From: an uncultured Clostridia bacterium
Lineage (GTDB): Bacteria > Bacillota > Clostridia > Peptostreptococcales > Acidaminobacteraceae
Direction: 5' to 3'
Assembly: GCA_927417275.1 (NCBI GenBank)
Contig: CAKMJV010000013.1
Span: forward strand, 1-41,809
Length of the DNA stretch: 41,809 nt
Part shown: piece after piece, positions 1 through 7,825 of the stretch
Layout: each line of letters begins with the position of its first letter
Position numbering within the stretch: position 1 is the stretch's first letter
Notes under the pieces: generated by a model
Databases searched by the model: none
Told to the model about the DNA's origin: nothing
What the model saw: only the letters and a program-made list of their open reading frames with translations
Position numbers and translations under genes: made by a program

Positions 1-91
1 CAATAGTAAAATCTTGAAAGGACTGATTATAAATGGCGTTAGACGGAAATAACCATTCGGTGTTCTCAATGTATTATCACCTTGTTCTGGT
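1..91. repeat. Left arm of a 91-bp perfect inverted repeat (tnpA 5' end)
   Basis: Bases 1-91 are the exact reverse complement of 283-373. They contain the tnpA start and its first 20 or so codons in opposite orientation, plus the upstream 33 bases. The match may continue left of the window. Immediately after the arm both copies still encode I-K-Y but with different third bases, so the arm may derive from a second, slightly diverged IS copy rather than from a simple fold-back. Confidence 0.9.
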
Positions 92-341
92 CATAAAATA
101 TCTTTTCACCTTGACTTTCAATATAACGCTTCACCACTTCAATCGGCGCTCCACGTGTGGTCAGCAGACAGTTACTTATCGACCATAAATATTCTTTCCA
201 AAGTTTCTGACGAATAGACTCAAAAAGTTCTTTTGCTCGTTCCGATACAGGTTCATCTAGTACAGCACGACGATATTTAATTACCAGAACAAGGTGATAA
301 TACATTGAGAACACCGAATGGTTATTTCCGTCTAACGCCAT
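66..341 (-). pseudogene. IS200/IS605-family TnpA transposase remnant, internally deleted
   Basis: The start reads like a Y1 (HUH) transposase: residues around YYHLVLVIKYRRAVLDE match the TnpA opening strand, and KLWKEYLWSISN followed by VVKRYIESQGEK matches the C-terminal part with the tail helix. The middle of the protein, which should carry the HUH metal-binding motif, is missing: ELFESI runs straight into RQKLWKEY. The catalytic tyrosine region near LWS is also altered. The last dozen residues are not TnpA but read-through into an inverted copy of the gene's own 5' end (positions 1-91). At 91 aa against roughly 130-150 for the family, it cannot be active. Its 5' side abuts an IS-end-like hairpin (374-475), and the element interrupts an AraC-type gene. 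Confidence 0.8.
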
Positions 342-373
342 TTATAATCAGTCCTTTCAAGATTTTACTATTG
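283..373. repeat. Right arm of the 91-bp perfect inverted repeat
   Basis: This is the genuine 5' end and upstream leader of the tnpA remnant and is identical over 91 bases to the reverse complement of 1-91. The two arms flank about 190 bases that hold the rest of the shortened transposase gene. Confidence 0.9.
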
Positions 374-475
374 ATTACATTTTACCATATTTTGGGATAA
401 AAAACAACCGATTCATCCCGCACCTTCGCTCTCGTTTCACGAGCAAGAAAGCTTAGAGGTGGGAGACTTCTCAGT
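374..475 (-). mobile_element. Probable IS200/IS605-type terminal region with subterminal hairpin
   Basis: Between the tnpA start and the interrupted AraC-type gene lies a segment with a small perfect hairpin (CTCGT at 431-435, ACGAG at 439-443). It ends in GGTGGGAGACTTCTCAG, a style of terminus common in this IS group. No terminal inverted repeats or target duplication are expected for the family. The exact boundary with host DNA is estimated from where the AraC-type reading frame stops making sense (about 471-480). Confidence 0.55.
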
Positions 476-563
476 TTTTATTGGTTAAATTTAATTCTAT
501 ATAATCGAGTACTTTATTGATTCGGTAGATGTACTCATTATTTAAATCATTATTTCTGGACAT
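471..563 (-). pseudogene. AraC-type transcriptional regulator, N-terminal stub cut by the IS element
   Basis: A strong ribosome binding site (GCGGAGG) precedes an ATG at 563. The frame gives MSRNNDLNNEYIYRINKVLD then YIELNL, the usual start of AraC-family regulators in which the HTH region begins with R-I-x-K-V-L-D-Y-I-E. After about 27 residues the frame runs into the IS terminus and stops at 471. The remainder of the gene, if it survives, should lie to the left of the window beyond the IS remnant. The family call rests on a short stretch, so it is good but not certain. Confidence 0.6.
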
Positions 564-592
564 TATGCCTCCGCATTTATAATTTGTTGCCA

Positions 593-1933
593 TTAAGGTC
601 TATATAGTGCCATAAAACTTCGTATAATATGATCCGCATTAAAGTCTATATCACCATTAATTTTCATAACGACGTCGCCCTTACGAATGACGATGAACGC
701 TCTAGACTCAGATATTTCAAGTGCATCCACTTGCCACAGTAATTTTAACTGCTCATCCGGCGTCATCTCTTCTTCAAACAACCGCATACCCTGAAATTTA
801 ATGCCGTGCTCTAAATCATCCACAACACTTTCAAAAATAAATTTCGACATTTTAAGATTAAACGCCTGGTAGTAATCAACGCCGATAGATAAAGACTGAT
901 TATCTAGTGCACTATACGTATACTGAACAGGTACAAAAGGCGTACTGCCATAATCAAAAGTTCTCCGAATCAAATCTTCTTCAAATATAGAATCAACAGA
1001 TAGTAGGTCATATCTATTCGGAATGGGTTCAATCGTATAATAAGCTTCACGTTCTTGATCAAAATACCATCCTTCAAATAACCAGACCACACAAAATAAA
1101 ATAATAATCATGACAAAAACAAATCGAAATGCCTGAGATTTATCTTTTGATCTTTTCTTAATAAAATATCTCAAAACCGTACCAAGCGTTCCACCAATCA
1201 CAAGCGGCGCAATCGAGATTCCCACCGTATAAGTACTAAATATTGCATCTAGAATTATAGCGATGATCAACATGCACACGATAATAATCATAGGTACGTT
1301 TACAGCATAGGCACGTCGTTTGGCTGCCTTTAATGTTGGTTCTTGACGTGGGTATCCCTTTTGTATATCGCGTTTCATTTTATAGAGCCATCTTAGCATA
1401 TTCAAGGAAGACAAAACCGTTATAACTATTAGAACGGGAAAGATAAATGTCGAAAAAACACCAACATAATGGGTTAAGTTTTTATGGGTATATGGAAAAA
1501 TCTTCAACAACACATAAATCGAAAACAATGTCATAAATAAAAGCGCTAGCCTTTCTCTATTTCCCATGGTTGAATCAACGATTAACTGTTCTAGGACGTC
1601 GTCCGTTTGTAAAGGAGTAGGATGCGCGTTCACTTCAGCATGAAAATACTGTAAATAGTCTTGAGCCGATATGTAAGACCAGCCTGCCTCAGCACACAAA
1701 TCTCTATAAGTTATGGATTCATCTGTGTCTTCAGGTGTAAAGGGACCCCCTTCTTTATAAACATCCACACAAAATTTGATCTGACTTGGTTTTATCGCTC
1801 GAAAGCGTGCAAAGGTTCTACCAATGCGGTCTAGCATCCATCCTTTGGCCGCCATCTCTTCCAAATAGATTTCAGTTGCTTTATAATCAATTGGTAGAAA
1901 GCCCCATAGTACATATTTAGTCTTTTTAATCAT
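593..1933 (-). CDS. DUF2812 domain membrane protein paired with PadR
   Basis: The 446-aa protein opens with the DUF2812 signature (KYVLWGFLPIDYKATEIYLE, then a GWML segment). This domain occupies about the first 110 residues. Roughly five hydrophobic membrane segments follow between residues 135 and 300, then a soluble C-terminal region of about 140 residues. The start at 1933 was chosen because its ATG overlaps the padR stop codon and has GAGAGG seven bases upstream; upstream in-frame starts lie inside padR. DUF2812 genes are typically co-transcribed with a PadR regulator, as here. Their molecular function is not established; a role in envelope stress or adaptation is only an inference from that partnership. 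Confidence 0.85.
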   Translation of the reverse strand: MIKKTKYVLWGFLPIDYKATEIYLEEMAAKGWMLDRIGRTFARFRAIKPSQIKFCVDVYKEGGPFTPEDTDESITYRDLCAEAGWSYISAQDYLQYFHAEVNAHPTPLQTDDVLEQLIVDSTMGNRERLALLFMTLFSIYVLLKIFPYTHKNLTHYVGVFSTFIFPVLIVITVLSSLNMLRWLYKMKRDIQKGYPRQEPTLKAAKRRAYAVNVPMIIIVCMLIIAIILDAIFSTYTVGISIAPLVIGGTLGTVLRYFIKKRSKDKSQAFRFVFVMIIILFCVVWLFEGWYFDQEREAYYTIEPIPNRYDLLSVDSIFEEDLIRRTFDYGSTPFVPVQYTYSALDNQSLSIGVDYYQAFNLKMSKFIFESVVDDLEHGIKFQGMRLFEEEMTPDEQLKLLWQVDALEISESRAFIVIRKGDVVMKINGDIDFNADHIIRSFMALYRP

Positions 1934-2255
1934 CTGTGTACCTCTCTTCATTAAGTAATGCTTCACCATCAAACACGAGTTTTTTTAACCGCTGATGTTC
2001 CAACTCTAAGATCTCCAAACCTTTCTCAGAAATAAGATAGATTTTTTTGCGATTTTCTTCACATACTTGTCTGATGATCTTCTCTTCTTCGAAGCGAGAC
2101 AAGAGGCTATATAAAGTCCCTGCCCCTACCTTCACTCTGCCTTCAGTCATCCGTTCAATATCCTGCATAATCCCGTATCCATGTTGCGGTTTTATGAGAA
2201 CAAGCAGTATATAATACATCTGTTCCGTAAGTGTTTTAAGTTGCTCTCTGGCCAT
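1926..2255 (-). CDS. PadR family transcriptional regulator
   Basis: This 109-aa protein has the compact PadR winged helix: EQMYYILLVLIKPQHGYGIM is followed by the characteristic GRVKVGAGTLYSLLSRFEEE recognition-helix region and a C-terminal helix. PadR proteins repress their own operon and are relieved by effector binding. The ATG at 2255 is preferred because AGAGG lies nine bases upstream; a TTG two codons earlier is too close to that site. The gene overlaps the start of the DUF2812 gene by eight bases, so the two are translationally coupled. A consensus promoter with a dyad just after the -10 box lies directly upstream, which fits autorepression. Confidence 0.9.
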   Translation of the reverse strand: MAREQLKTLTEQMYYILLVLIKPQHGYGIMQDIERMTEGRVKVGAGTLYSLLSRFEEEKIIRQVCEENRKKIYLISEKGLEILELEHQRLKKLVFDGEALLNEERYTDD

Positions 2256-2282
2256 AATCAATATCCTCTTTTGTATCGATAT

Positions 2283-2331
2283 TTGATATATCTATTATCA
2301 ATATAATATCCTTTTCTGATTTTTCTGTCAA
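2283..2331 (-). promoter_or_regulatory. padR promoter with dyad operator
   Basis: On the minus strand TTGACA (2326-2331) is 17 bases from TATTAT (2303-2308). One base after the -10 box comes a dyad, TTGATA and TATCAA arms separated by seven bases (2283-2301). Its placement over the transcription start is that of a repressor site, most simply for PadR itself. A very similar site occurs at 3906-3926. Confidence 0.7.
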
Positions 2332-2482
2332 TTACTTCATATCGATTTGCTCAAAAAAAAAAGTTGTACAGCAAGAATAAAATTGCTGACAACAAATAAA
2401 GTTTATATTTTCTTAATCTTTTTTAAGGCAAATTTTAGGAACTGCCATATAAACTAATTAAAACGTGTGAAAGGTGGTTTAT

Positions 2483-2869
2483 ATGAAATCGGAACTGTCA
2501 ATAAAATCGCGCATCAAATCTTGGTTCTCATCTTTAGCAATTTTACTAAGTCGTTTATTTGTTAGAATTATGATCGTCGTTATCATCGGTACCATCATCA
2601 GCTTTGCGATTCATTACATAAAAGGATACGAATTTGGTTCAGTTATGCGCATCATCGGCATCATAATCGCGGTCATCGGACTTTCTTCACAGCTTGGCGG
2701 CGCAAGTATACGCCATGACCACTATACAGCCATGGCACGTATGAACACTTTTCACTCAAAAGATCATGAATACGATAGAGACTTGAAACTTTCAAGTAAT
2801 ATGTCATTTTTAATTTGGATGGGAGGCGCTGGAATTATACTCTATTTTATTGGGGAAGCGTTGATTTAA
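2483..2869 (+). CDS. Small integral membrane protein of unknown function
   Basis: I do not recognise this 128-aa protein. It has three hydrophobic stretches: about residues 22-44 (IMIVVIIGTIISFAIHYI region), 52-72 (IIGIIIAVIGLSSQLGG) and 106-126 at the C terminus (FLIWMGGAGIILYFIGEAL). Between the second and third is a charged, histidine-containing loop (RHDHYTAMARM). The ATG at 2483 has AGGTGG six bases upstream. It is transcribed opposite to its padR and M29 neighbours and converges on the latter, so it is probably a single-gene unit. Composition is similar to its surroundings. Confidence 0.7.
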   Translation: MKSELSIKSRIKSWFSSLAILLSRLFVRIMIVVIIGTIISFAIHYIKGYEFGSVMRIIGIIIAVIGLSSQLGGASIRHDHYTAMARMNTFHSKDHEYDRDLKLSSNMSFLIWMGGAGIILYFIGEALI

Positions 2870-2888
2870 TATCTTCTACAGAAGAAAC

Positions 2889-3881
2889 TTAGGAAAATGT
2901 GATTTGAGGTCGTGCCGAGACAAAGTCTACGTGTGCCACACTTTTATTTTCGCCTCCAAATAAATGATTCATTCCAACTGCAATATGACACGAACCCGCC
3001 ATTTTCTCGTCAAAAAGACTATAACCGGTTAATTCAAAAATCTGAGGATTTACGCCTAAACCGAATTCAGCAATGACGATTGCATTTGCATCTGCCTTTT
3101 TTAGACCTTCAAGTATATGCAAAGGTTTTGAATCAACAAGTTTCCCGTTTTCAAATTTCAGTACAACATCTTTGATGTGTTCGCCTTCCCAGAAAATAAA
3201 ATCTGCCTTATAAGAACCATTTGCACTATTTTCGAGTGGCGCAATATAAATTTCACCAGCAGGAAAGTCGCCTTCTCCTGAATCTTGAAACCACTTTCTG
3301 TTGGTTAGGTCTAATGTAAGAACATGTTGTTCTCCTGTTATTATAGTCACTTTTTTGTGTGCACTATATTCTTCAATCAACGTTTTACATCGTTTTCTCA
3401 TTTCATCATAATATACTCGAATCATTTTATCATAGATTCTAGAATACTTTTCAAACGATAAACCTGATTCAGACGCATTTTCAAATGATGGCATACGAAT
3501 TTGAATCATCATTTTCTCTGGTCCTGTTATCGCATTAAAATGATTTCTCATAAACTGTATGAAATTCGACCGACTTTTCTCATGCGTTAAAGCAACCAAA
3601 CCAGTTGGTGAATAAGTACATAAATCGATTACTATATTTGCATGAAATAATTCTTCTTCTGTGATTTGATCAAATATACTATAAGGTCCCTCCTCACACT
3701 TTTTAAGCATTTCATTTTTATCAAACATAATGCTTGATACCGACATATGATTTTGTTTTAACACCTCCGAAAATGATAACAAGGCTTCTTTGTCTTTGTT
3801 TTCCCCCCAGAATTGTACAATCACATTTGAATTCTTAGGTATACGCATATTTTCTGCAATTATTTCTAAATAGGTTTTCAT
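2889..3881 (-). CDS. M29-type (AmpS/PepS-like) metalloaminopeptidase, short form
   Basis: The C-terminal half carries the M29 pattern: DFPAGEIYIAP, an acidic EGEH, then AEFGLGVNPQ, GSCHIAVGMNHLFGG and a final HVDF. These hold the Glu, His and Asp residues that bind the two metal ions in AmpS/PepS aminopeptidases. At 330 aa it is shorter than the usual 370-410 aa, with the N-terminal half looser. The ATG at 3881 follows AAGGTGAGG; an upstream GTG lies inside that site. The enzyme is expected to be cytosolic and to remove N-terminal residues from peptides. It is a single-gene unit driven by a consensus promoter with an operator-like dyad (3906-3954). A metal-dependent hydrolase with another substrate is possible. 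Confidence 0.75.
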   Translation of the reverse strand: MKTYLEIIAENMRIPKNSNVIVQFWGENKDKEALLSFSEVLKQNHMSVSSIMFDKNEMLKKCEEGPYSIFDQITEEELFHANIVIDLCTYSPTGLVALTHEKSRSNFIQFMRNHFNAITGPEKMMIQIRMPSFENASESGLSFEKYSRIYDKMIRVYYDEMRKRCKTLIEEYSAHKKVTIITGEQHVLTLDLTNRKWFQDSGEGDFPAGEIYIAPLENSANGSYKADFIFWEGEHIKDVVLKFENGKLVDSKPLHILEGLKKADANAIVIAEFGLGVNPQIFELTGYSLFDEKMAGSCHIAVGMNHLFGGENKSVAHVDFVSARPQITFS

Positions 3882-3905
3882 AATGATCCTCACCTTATAA
3901 TTTGT

Positions 3906-3954
3906 TTTGATATATATCTAATCAAATTATAAGGCGTTCGAATCAAAATGTCAA
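3906..3954 (-). promoter_or_regulatory. Consensus promoter and dyad operator of the M29 gene
   Basis: On the minus strand TTGACA (3949-3954) and TATAAT (3926-3931) are exactly 17 bases apart. Immediately after the -10 box is a dyad with TTTGAT and ATCAAA arms spaced by nine bases (3906-3926). Sequence and position closely resemble the padR promoter/operator, suggesting the same or a related PadR-type repressor. Confidence 0.75.
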
Positions 3955-3976
3955 TATTGTTTTTGTATATATCGAA

Positions 3977-4636
3977 TTAAAAAAACATTCCTTCGCTCAA
4001 GACTTTTTTTACAAAATCTTCTGTCGTCTCATAAACAACGTCTGCTTGATGTAATATTTTAGCATCACCTATACCTACCGCAAACATACCAGCTGACTTG
4101 ATAGCAGTAATCCCTACTTCAGCATCTTCGACACCCATACAGACTTCAGGTGTTAAATTAAAATGATGCATAGCATTCAAAAAGATGTCTGGTGCTGGTT
4201 TGCCTTTTTCTACTTCTAATGGATTTACAATATAATCTGTCAGATCACTAAGCCCCATTGCATGGATTAAAAATGGGGCATTTTGTGATGCACTGCCTAT
4301 GGCGATTTTTATATTTGATGCGGAAAGGAATTCAAAAAGATCTCTCACGCCCTTAAATAAATGGTTTTCATTAAACTGCTGGATCAATGCTAAATAAATC
4401 TCATTTTTACGCTTTGCGATGCTGTCTATTTCCTGCTCAGAAAAACGGTCTTGTTGATTCCCATGGTTTAGGATGCGCTTTAAAGACTCTATCCGAGATA
4501 CGCCCTTTAGACATTCATTAAATGCCCAGTCAATTTCTATACCTAGCTCTGAAGCAATCACTTGCCATGCTTCAAAATGTTGAACACTGGTTTCTGTTAA
4601 TACGCCATCTAAGTCAAAAATTACACATTTTATCAC
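3977..4636 (-). CDS. pgmB: Beta-phosphoglucomutase
   Basis: This HAD-superfamily mutase interconverts beta-glucose 1-phosphate and glucose 6-phosphate. The nucleophile motif is VIFDLDGVLTET at residues 5-16, the cap follows, then the GSASQN motif, the KGKPAPDIF lysine motif and GVEDAEVGI near the end. VLTET, EAWQ and RIESLKRIL are typical of beta-PGM rather than generic phosphatases. Length (219 aa) is standard. It begins with GTG, six bases after GGAGG. It is the last gene of the sugar cluster and 26 bases from the permease. Its presence beside a GH65 enzyme implies that the imported disaccharide is split to beta-glucose 1-phosphate. Confidence 0.92.
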   Translation of the reverse strand: MIKCVIFDLDGVLTETSVQHFEAWQVIASELGIEIDWAFNECLKGVSRIESLKRILNHGNQQDRFSEQEIDSIAKRKNEIYLALIQQFNENHLFKGVRDLFEFLSASNIKIAIGSASQNAPFLIHAMGLSDLTDYIVNPLEVEKGKPAPDIFLNAMHHFNLTPEVCMGVEDAEVGITAIKSAGMFAVGIGDAKILHQADVVYETTEDFVKKVLSEGMFF

Positions 4637-4662
4637 TTAAAGCCTCCGCTAAAGTTGCTCGT

Positions 4663-5487
4663 TTATTTTTCGCCATCCATTCTAACACTTTGCATAAAAT
4701 ACTTGTTGAGTACGATATATATAATTAAAATAGGTACCAGTGAAATTACACTTGCGGCCAATACCTCGTCCCACTGTGTAATACCGCTGTATCGGCTCAT
4801 CATCGACTGAATACCAACGGTGAGTGTATATTTTGCTGGGTCTTGTAAATATAGTTTAGGTTGAAGAAAATTATTCCAAAAGCCGAGAAAGATAAATACA
4901 GCTTGAGTGGAAATCGAAACTTTTGCCAGCGGCATGGCGATTCTAAAGAAAGTACCAATGCGGCTTAAGCCATCAATTGCTGCGGCCTCTTCAAGTTCCT
5001 TTGGAAAATTAATGAAAAATTGTCGCATCATAAAAATATAAGTGGCATTCACCGCAGATGGAAATAAAATTGCGCCGAAAGAGTTAATCAGCCCTAAATT
5101 CTTTACGATAAGATAGTTAGGAATCAATAGCACTTGACCAGGAACCATAATCGTCGCAAGTATCATATAAAACACCGCTTGACTGCCTTTGAATCTAAGG
5201 CGTGCAAGAGAGTAACCTGCCATGGAGTTTAAAAGCACATTGATGATGGTCCCCAATGTACAGAGCCAAAATGAATTGAAAACCCATCTTAAAAACAAAT
5301 CGTCCATCTGAAATAGTTTGATAAATGCATTAAAAGTTGGGTCATTTGGAATAATTGACATCGAACCAGATGTAATTTCCTTATATGACTTAAAAGCACC
5401 TGATACTGCCCACAAAAAAGGAAACAATGTAAAAGCAGCATATATAATTAGGATCAGGTACAGACTTGGTTTAACATACTTTTTCAT
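4663..5487 (-). CDS. Sugar ABC transporter permease, MalG type
   Basis: A 274-aa inner-membrane permease of the carbohydrate-uptake CUT1 family. Six membrane helices are visible, starting with LYLILIIYAAFTLFPFLWAV. The cytoplasmic coupling loop reads LEEAAAIDGLSRIGTFFRIAMPL, the EAA motif that contacts the ATPase. The family-typical LARLRFKG segment and a C-terminal FMQSVRMDG are present. GGAGG lies nine bases before the ATG. It follows the MalF-type permease by 14 bases. No cognate ATPase is in the cluster, so the transporter probably uses a shared MsmK/MalK-like ATPase encoded elsewhere. Confidence 0.92.
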   Translation of the reverse strand: MKKYVKPSLYLILIIYAAFTLFPFLWAVSGAFKSYKEITSGSMSIIPNDPTFNAFIKLFQMDDLFLRWVFNSFWLCTLGTIINVLLNSMAGYSLARLRFKGSQAVFYMILATIMVPGQVLLIPNYLIVKNLGLINSFGAILFPSAVNATYIFMMRQFFINFPKELEEAAAIDGLSRIGTFFRIAMPLAKVSISTQAVFIFLGFWNNFLQPKLYLQDPAKYTLTVGIQSMMSRYSGITQWDEVLAASVISLVPILIIYIVLNKYFMQSVRMDGEK

Positions 5488-5501
5488 CTTGATATACCTC
5501 C

Positions 5502-6398
5502 CTAATACATACTTTCAGAATTGTTTAATTTTTGCGCGATGAATGAAATGATAAATATTATAGCAGCAAGCATAATCGACATCGCAGCAGCATAGCCCAT
5601 GGTGTTATTTTGACCAAATGCGTTTCTATAAATTAATAATGCTACTGTGAGCGTAGAATTTTCTGGCCCGCCAGATCCATTAGAGAATATAAAGGCTTGA
5701 TCAAACATCTGAAACGTTCCAACAATCCCCATCAATAACACAAATGTCGTTATCGGTTTAAGTTGAGGAATGGTGATATAAAAAAATCTTTGAAATGCGT
5801 TCGCACCGTCTACTTCAGCCGCTTCATAGATACTTTTAGGAATTTCTTGTAGTGCCGCTAAATAAATCGTCATAAAAAAGGGTACTGTAGACCAAATGTT
5901 CATGGCCATAATAACTTGTAACGCTACTTTTGCTTCTTTTAAAAAGTTAATTGGTGCATCCAAAAGACCGATTTTCATGGCAATCTCGTTTACAGGTCCA
6001 GTCAAACTAAATAAAAACATAAAAATCATAGTTAAAGCAGCACTTGATGTCAGTGTAGGTAAAAAATAAATCACTCTAAATTGAAGGCGTCCTTTAATTT
6101 GTGCATTTAAAACAGATGCCATAACCATGGCCAAAAAGGTTTGGATTGGTACCACAACTGCTACAAATGTCGCTGTATTTGTAAAGGCCCGAAGCGACTT
6201 TGTGTCTGAAAAAATTCTCATGTAATTATCAAGTCCGATAAACTCCATATAGCCTGTAAACAGGTTAACCCGATGAAATGAAATAAATATTGCAAATAAT
6301 ATGGAGATAAAAACAAAGATCCCAATGACGATAACAGCTGGAAGGACAAATAAAGTGCCTTGAAGCGCTTCACGTCTCAAACTTTTACTTTTTTTCAT
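5502..6398 (-). CDS. Sugar ABC transporter permease, MalF type
   Basis: A 298-aa CUT1-family permease partnering the downstream MalG-type protein. It has six predicted membrane helices from about residue 14, and the EAA loop IYEAAEVDGANAFQRFFYIT. The extracytoplasmic loop between helices 1 and 2 includes FIGLDNYMRIF, typical of the family. The ATG at 6398 is chosen because GGGGG lies about ten bases upstream; the more upstream TTG has no ribosome binding site. It lies between the binding-protein gene, from which an 11-bp stem-loop separates it, and the second permease. Confidence 0.92.
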   Translation of the reverse strand: MKKSKSLRREALQGTLFVLPAVIVIGIFVFISILFAIFISFHRVNLFTGYMEFIGLDNYMRIFSDTKSLRAFTNTATFVAVVVPIQTFLAMVMASVLNAQIKGRLQFRVIYFLPTLTSSAALTMIFMFLFSLTGPVNEIAMKIGLLDAPINFLKEAKVALQVIMAMNIWSTVPFFMTIYLAALQEIPKSIYEAAEVDGANAFQRFFYITIPQLKPITTFVLLMGIVGTFQMFDQAFIFSNGSGGPENSTLTVALLIYRNAFGQNNTMGYAAAMSIMLAAIIFIISFIAQKLNNSESMY

Positions 6399-6437
6399 GT
6401 ACGTTAGAACCCCCAAACATTTTCTCTAAAGTTAAAC

Positions 6438-6465
6438 CAGAGACATCTCAATTAAGATGTCTCTG
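6438..6465 (-). other. Intercistronic stem-loop between binding-protein and permease genes
   Basis: A perfect 11-bp stem (6438-6448 with 6455-6465) closes a six-base loop. On the minus strand it is followed by GTTTAAC rather than a run of T, so it is not a strong terminator. Such hairpins after binding-protein genes commonly stabilise the upstream mRNA and lower permease expression. Confidence 0.65.
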
Positions 6466-6490
6466 ATTCATTTAGGCTTTCTGACAAATG

Positions 6491-7753
6491 TTAATTATTT
6501 GCTTCTATCGTTTTATTCGCTTCCTCTTGAGCAGACATCAGTGCCTCTTCTAAAGTTTTTTCCCCTTTGATGTAAGCAGGCACATAATTTCTAAATTCAG
6601 CATTGATTGTATCCATGGTCGTTCCCTTTTGCCATGGCGTTGCATACGCTGCACCAGCGATATGCGGCGCTTTGATCATATCATCCATAATATTTGTTGC
6701 AACAGCGACGTCTTCTCTAGATGGCAGTACGCCTGCGCCTGTGGTCCAAGTCGCCATGCCCTCAGCACCTGTTGCATACTGAATAAACGCTGTCGCTGCA
6801 TCCAGTGATTTTGTGTTTGAATTGATACCATAACCAACTGTAAAGACCATGGTACCTTTTTCACCAGCAAATGTTGGAATTTCCACTACCCCATAAGCTA
6901 CATCAGGAAAATTCGTATTTAAGTGACCAAGTACCCAGTTGCCTTCTATCATGATTGCTGTTTTTTCATTACCAAAAGCGTCGCCGTTCCATCCCATACC
7001 AAGATCTGAAGGCTGAACGATTTTGCCTGCTTTTGCTGCATCATATTCAAGTTTAAGGTTATTAAGCACCGCTGGATCTGCAAGATTTGAATAGATTTCA
7101 TCTCTTATTACAGAAGCGCCACCTGCTTCAGCCATAAACAATGCACGCGCTAAGTCTTGATTATAAGTCATCGCTACCATACCTTCTGGTAAAGTTGCTT
7201 TTAAATCTACTAAAAAATTGCCGCCAAGTAACTCTTCCATCGTTTTCGGAATGTCTGCTTCATCTAAATACGCTTTATTATAATATAAAGCAAGTGTCGA
7301 ATAATCTTTACTCACAGCATAAAATTTGCCGTCAGTTTCAAAAGCATCTCTCAAAGAAGGATAAAATGCATCTAACTGAAATGTATTTTCATCAAGTGCC
7401 ATGAGTACGCCTTGTTGTGTGTAAAAAGGCGCCATATAAGCGTCTACATAAAACACATCTGGACCACTTCCACCGATGAGTTCTGCTTGTAACTCCGTGT
7501 TGTAATCTGAGTAAACGCGCTCTTCAACTTCAATACCCGTTTTTGCTTTGAAACCATCAATCATGGCATTAAACGATGCTGTCTCAGCGTCATTTCCACC
7601 CCAACGACCGATTACGACTTTCTTCCCTGCTAAATCCGCGACAGCCTCCGTACCTTTTTCAGTGGTCGTTTCAACTGCTGGGTCATCTGCGCAACCTACC
7701 ATTAAACCCATCAATAATACCAACATCATTAAAATCGATATAACTTTTTTCAT
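6491..7753 (-). CDS. Sugar-binding lipoprotein of the ABC transporter
   Basis: A 420-aa extracellular solute-binding protein (family 1). The signal peptide MKKVISILMMLVLLMGLMVG ends at a lipobox cysteine (Cys21), after which the mature lipoprotein would be anchored to the outer face of the membrane. A low-complexity Thr/Glu linker follows, then VVIGRWGGNDAETASFNAMI, the usual first beta-strand and helix. Later segments such as GSGPDVFYVDAYMAPF and AIMIEGNWVLGHL are family-typical. Substrate cannot be read directly; the neighbouring GH65 phosphorylase suggests an alpha-glucobiose or a short oligosaccharide. A clear AGGGA site precedes the ATG. Confidence 0.92.
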   Translation of the reverse strand: MKKVISILMMLVLLMGLMVGCADDPAVETTTEKGTEAVADLAGKKVVIGRWGGNDAETASFNAMIDGFKAKTGIEVEERVYSDYNTELQAELIGGSGPDVFYVDAYMAPFYTQQGVLMALDENTFQLDAFYPSLRDAFETDGKFYAVSKDYSTLALYYNKAYLDEADIPKTMEELLGGNFLVDLKATLPEGMVAMTYNQDLARALFMAEAGGASVIRDEIYSNLADPAVLNNLKLEYDAAKAGKIVQPSDLGMGWNGDAFGNEKTAIMIEGNWVLGHLNTNFPDVAYGVVEIPTFAGEKGTMVFTVGYGINSNTKSLDAATAFIQYATGAEGMATWTTGAGVLPSREDVAVATNIMDDMIKAPHIAGAAYATPWQKGTTMDTINAEFRNYVPAYIKGEKTLEEALMSAQEEANKTIEANN

Positions 7754-7825
7754 TTTAGTCCCTCCATCTCATTTTCATGATTTTTAAAACACTACTTCCC
7801 CTATATCAATGAATTGGCTCCCCAA

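Noticed and set aside
7141..7404. Open frame on the plus strand inside the sugar-binding protein gene
   Set aside because: It has no ribosome binding site, is rich in unlikely residues and is fully contained opposite a well-recognised gene.
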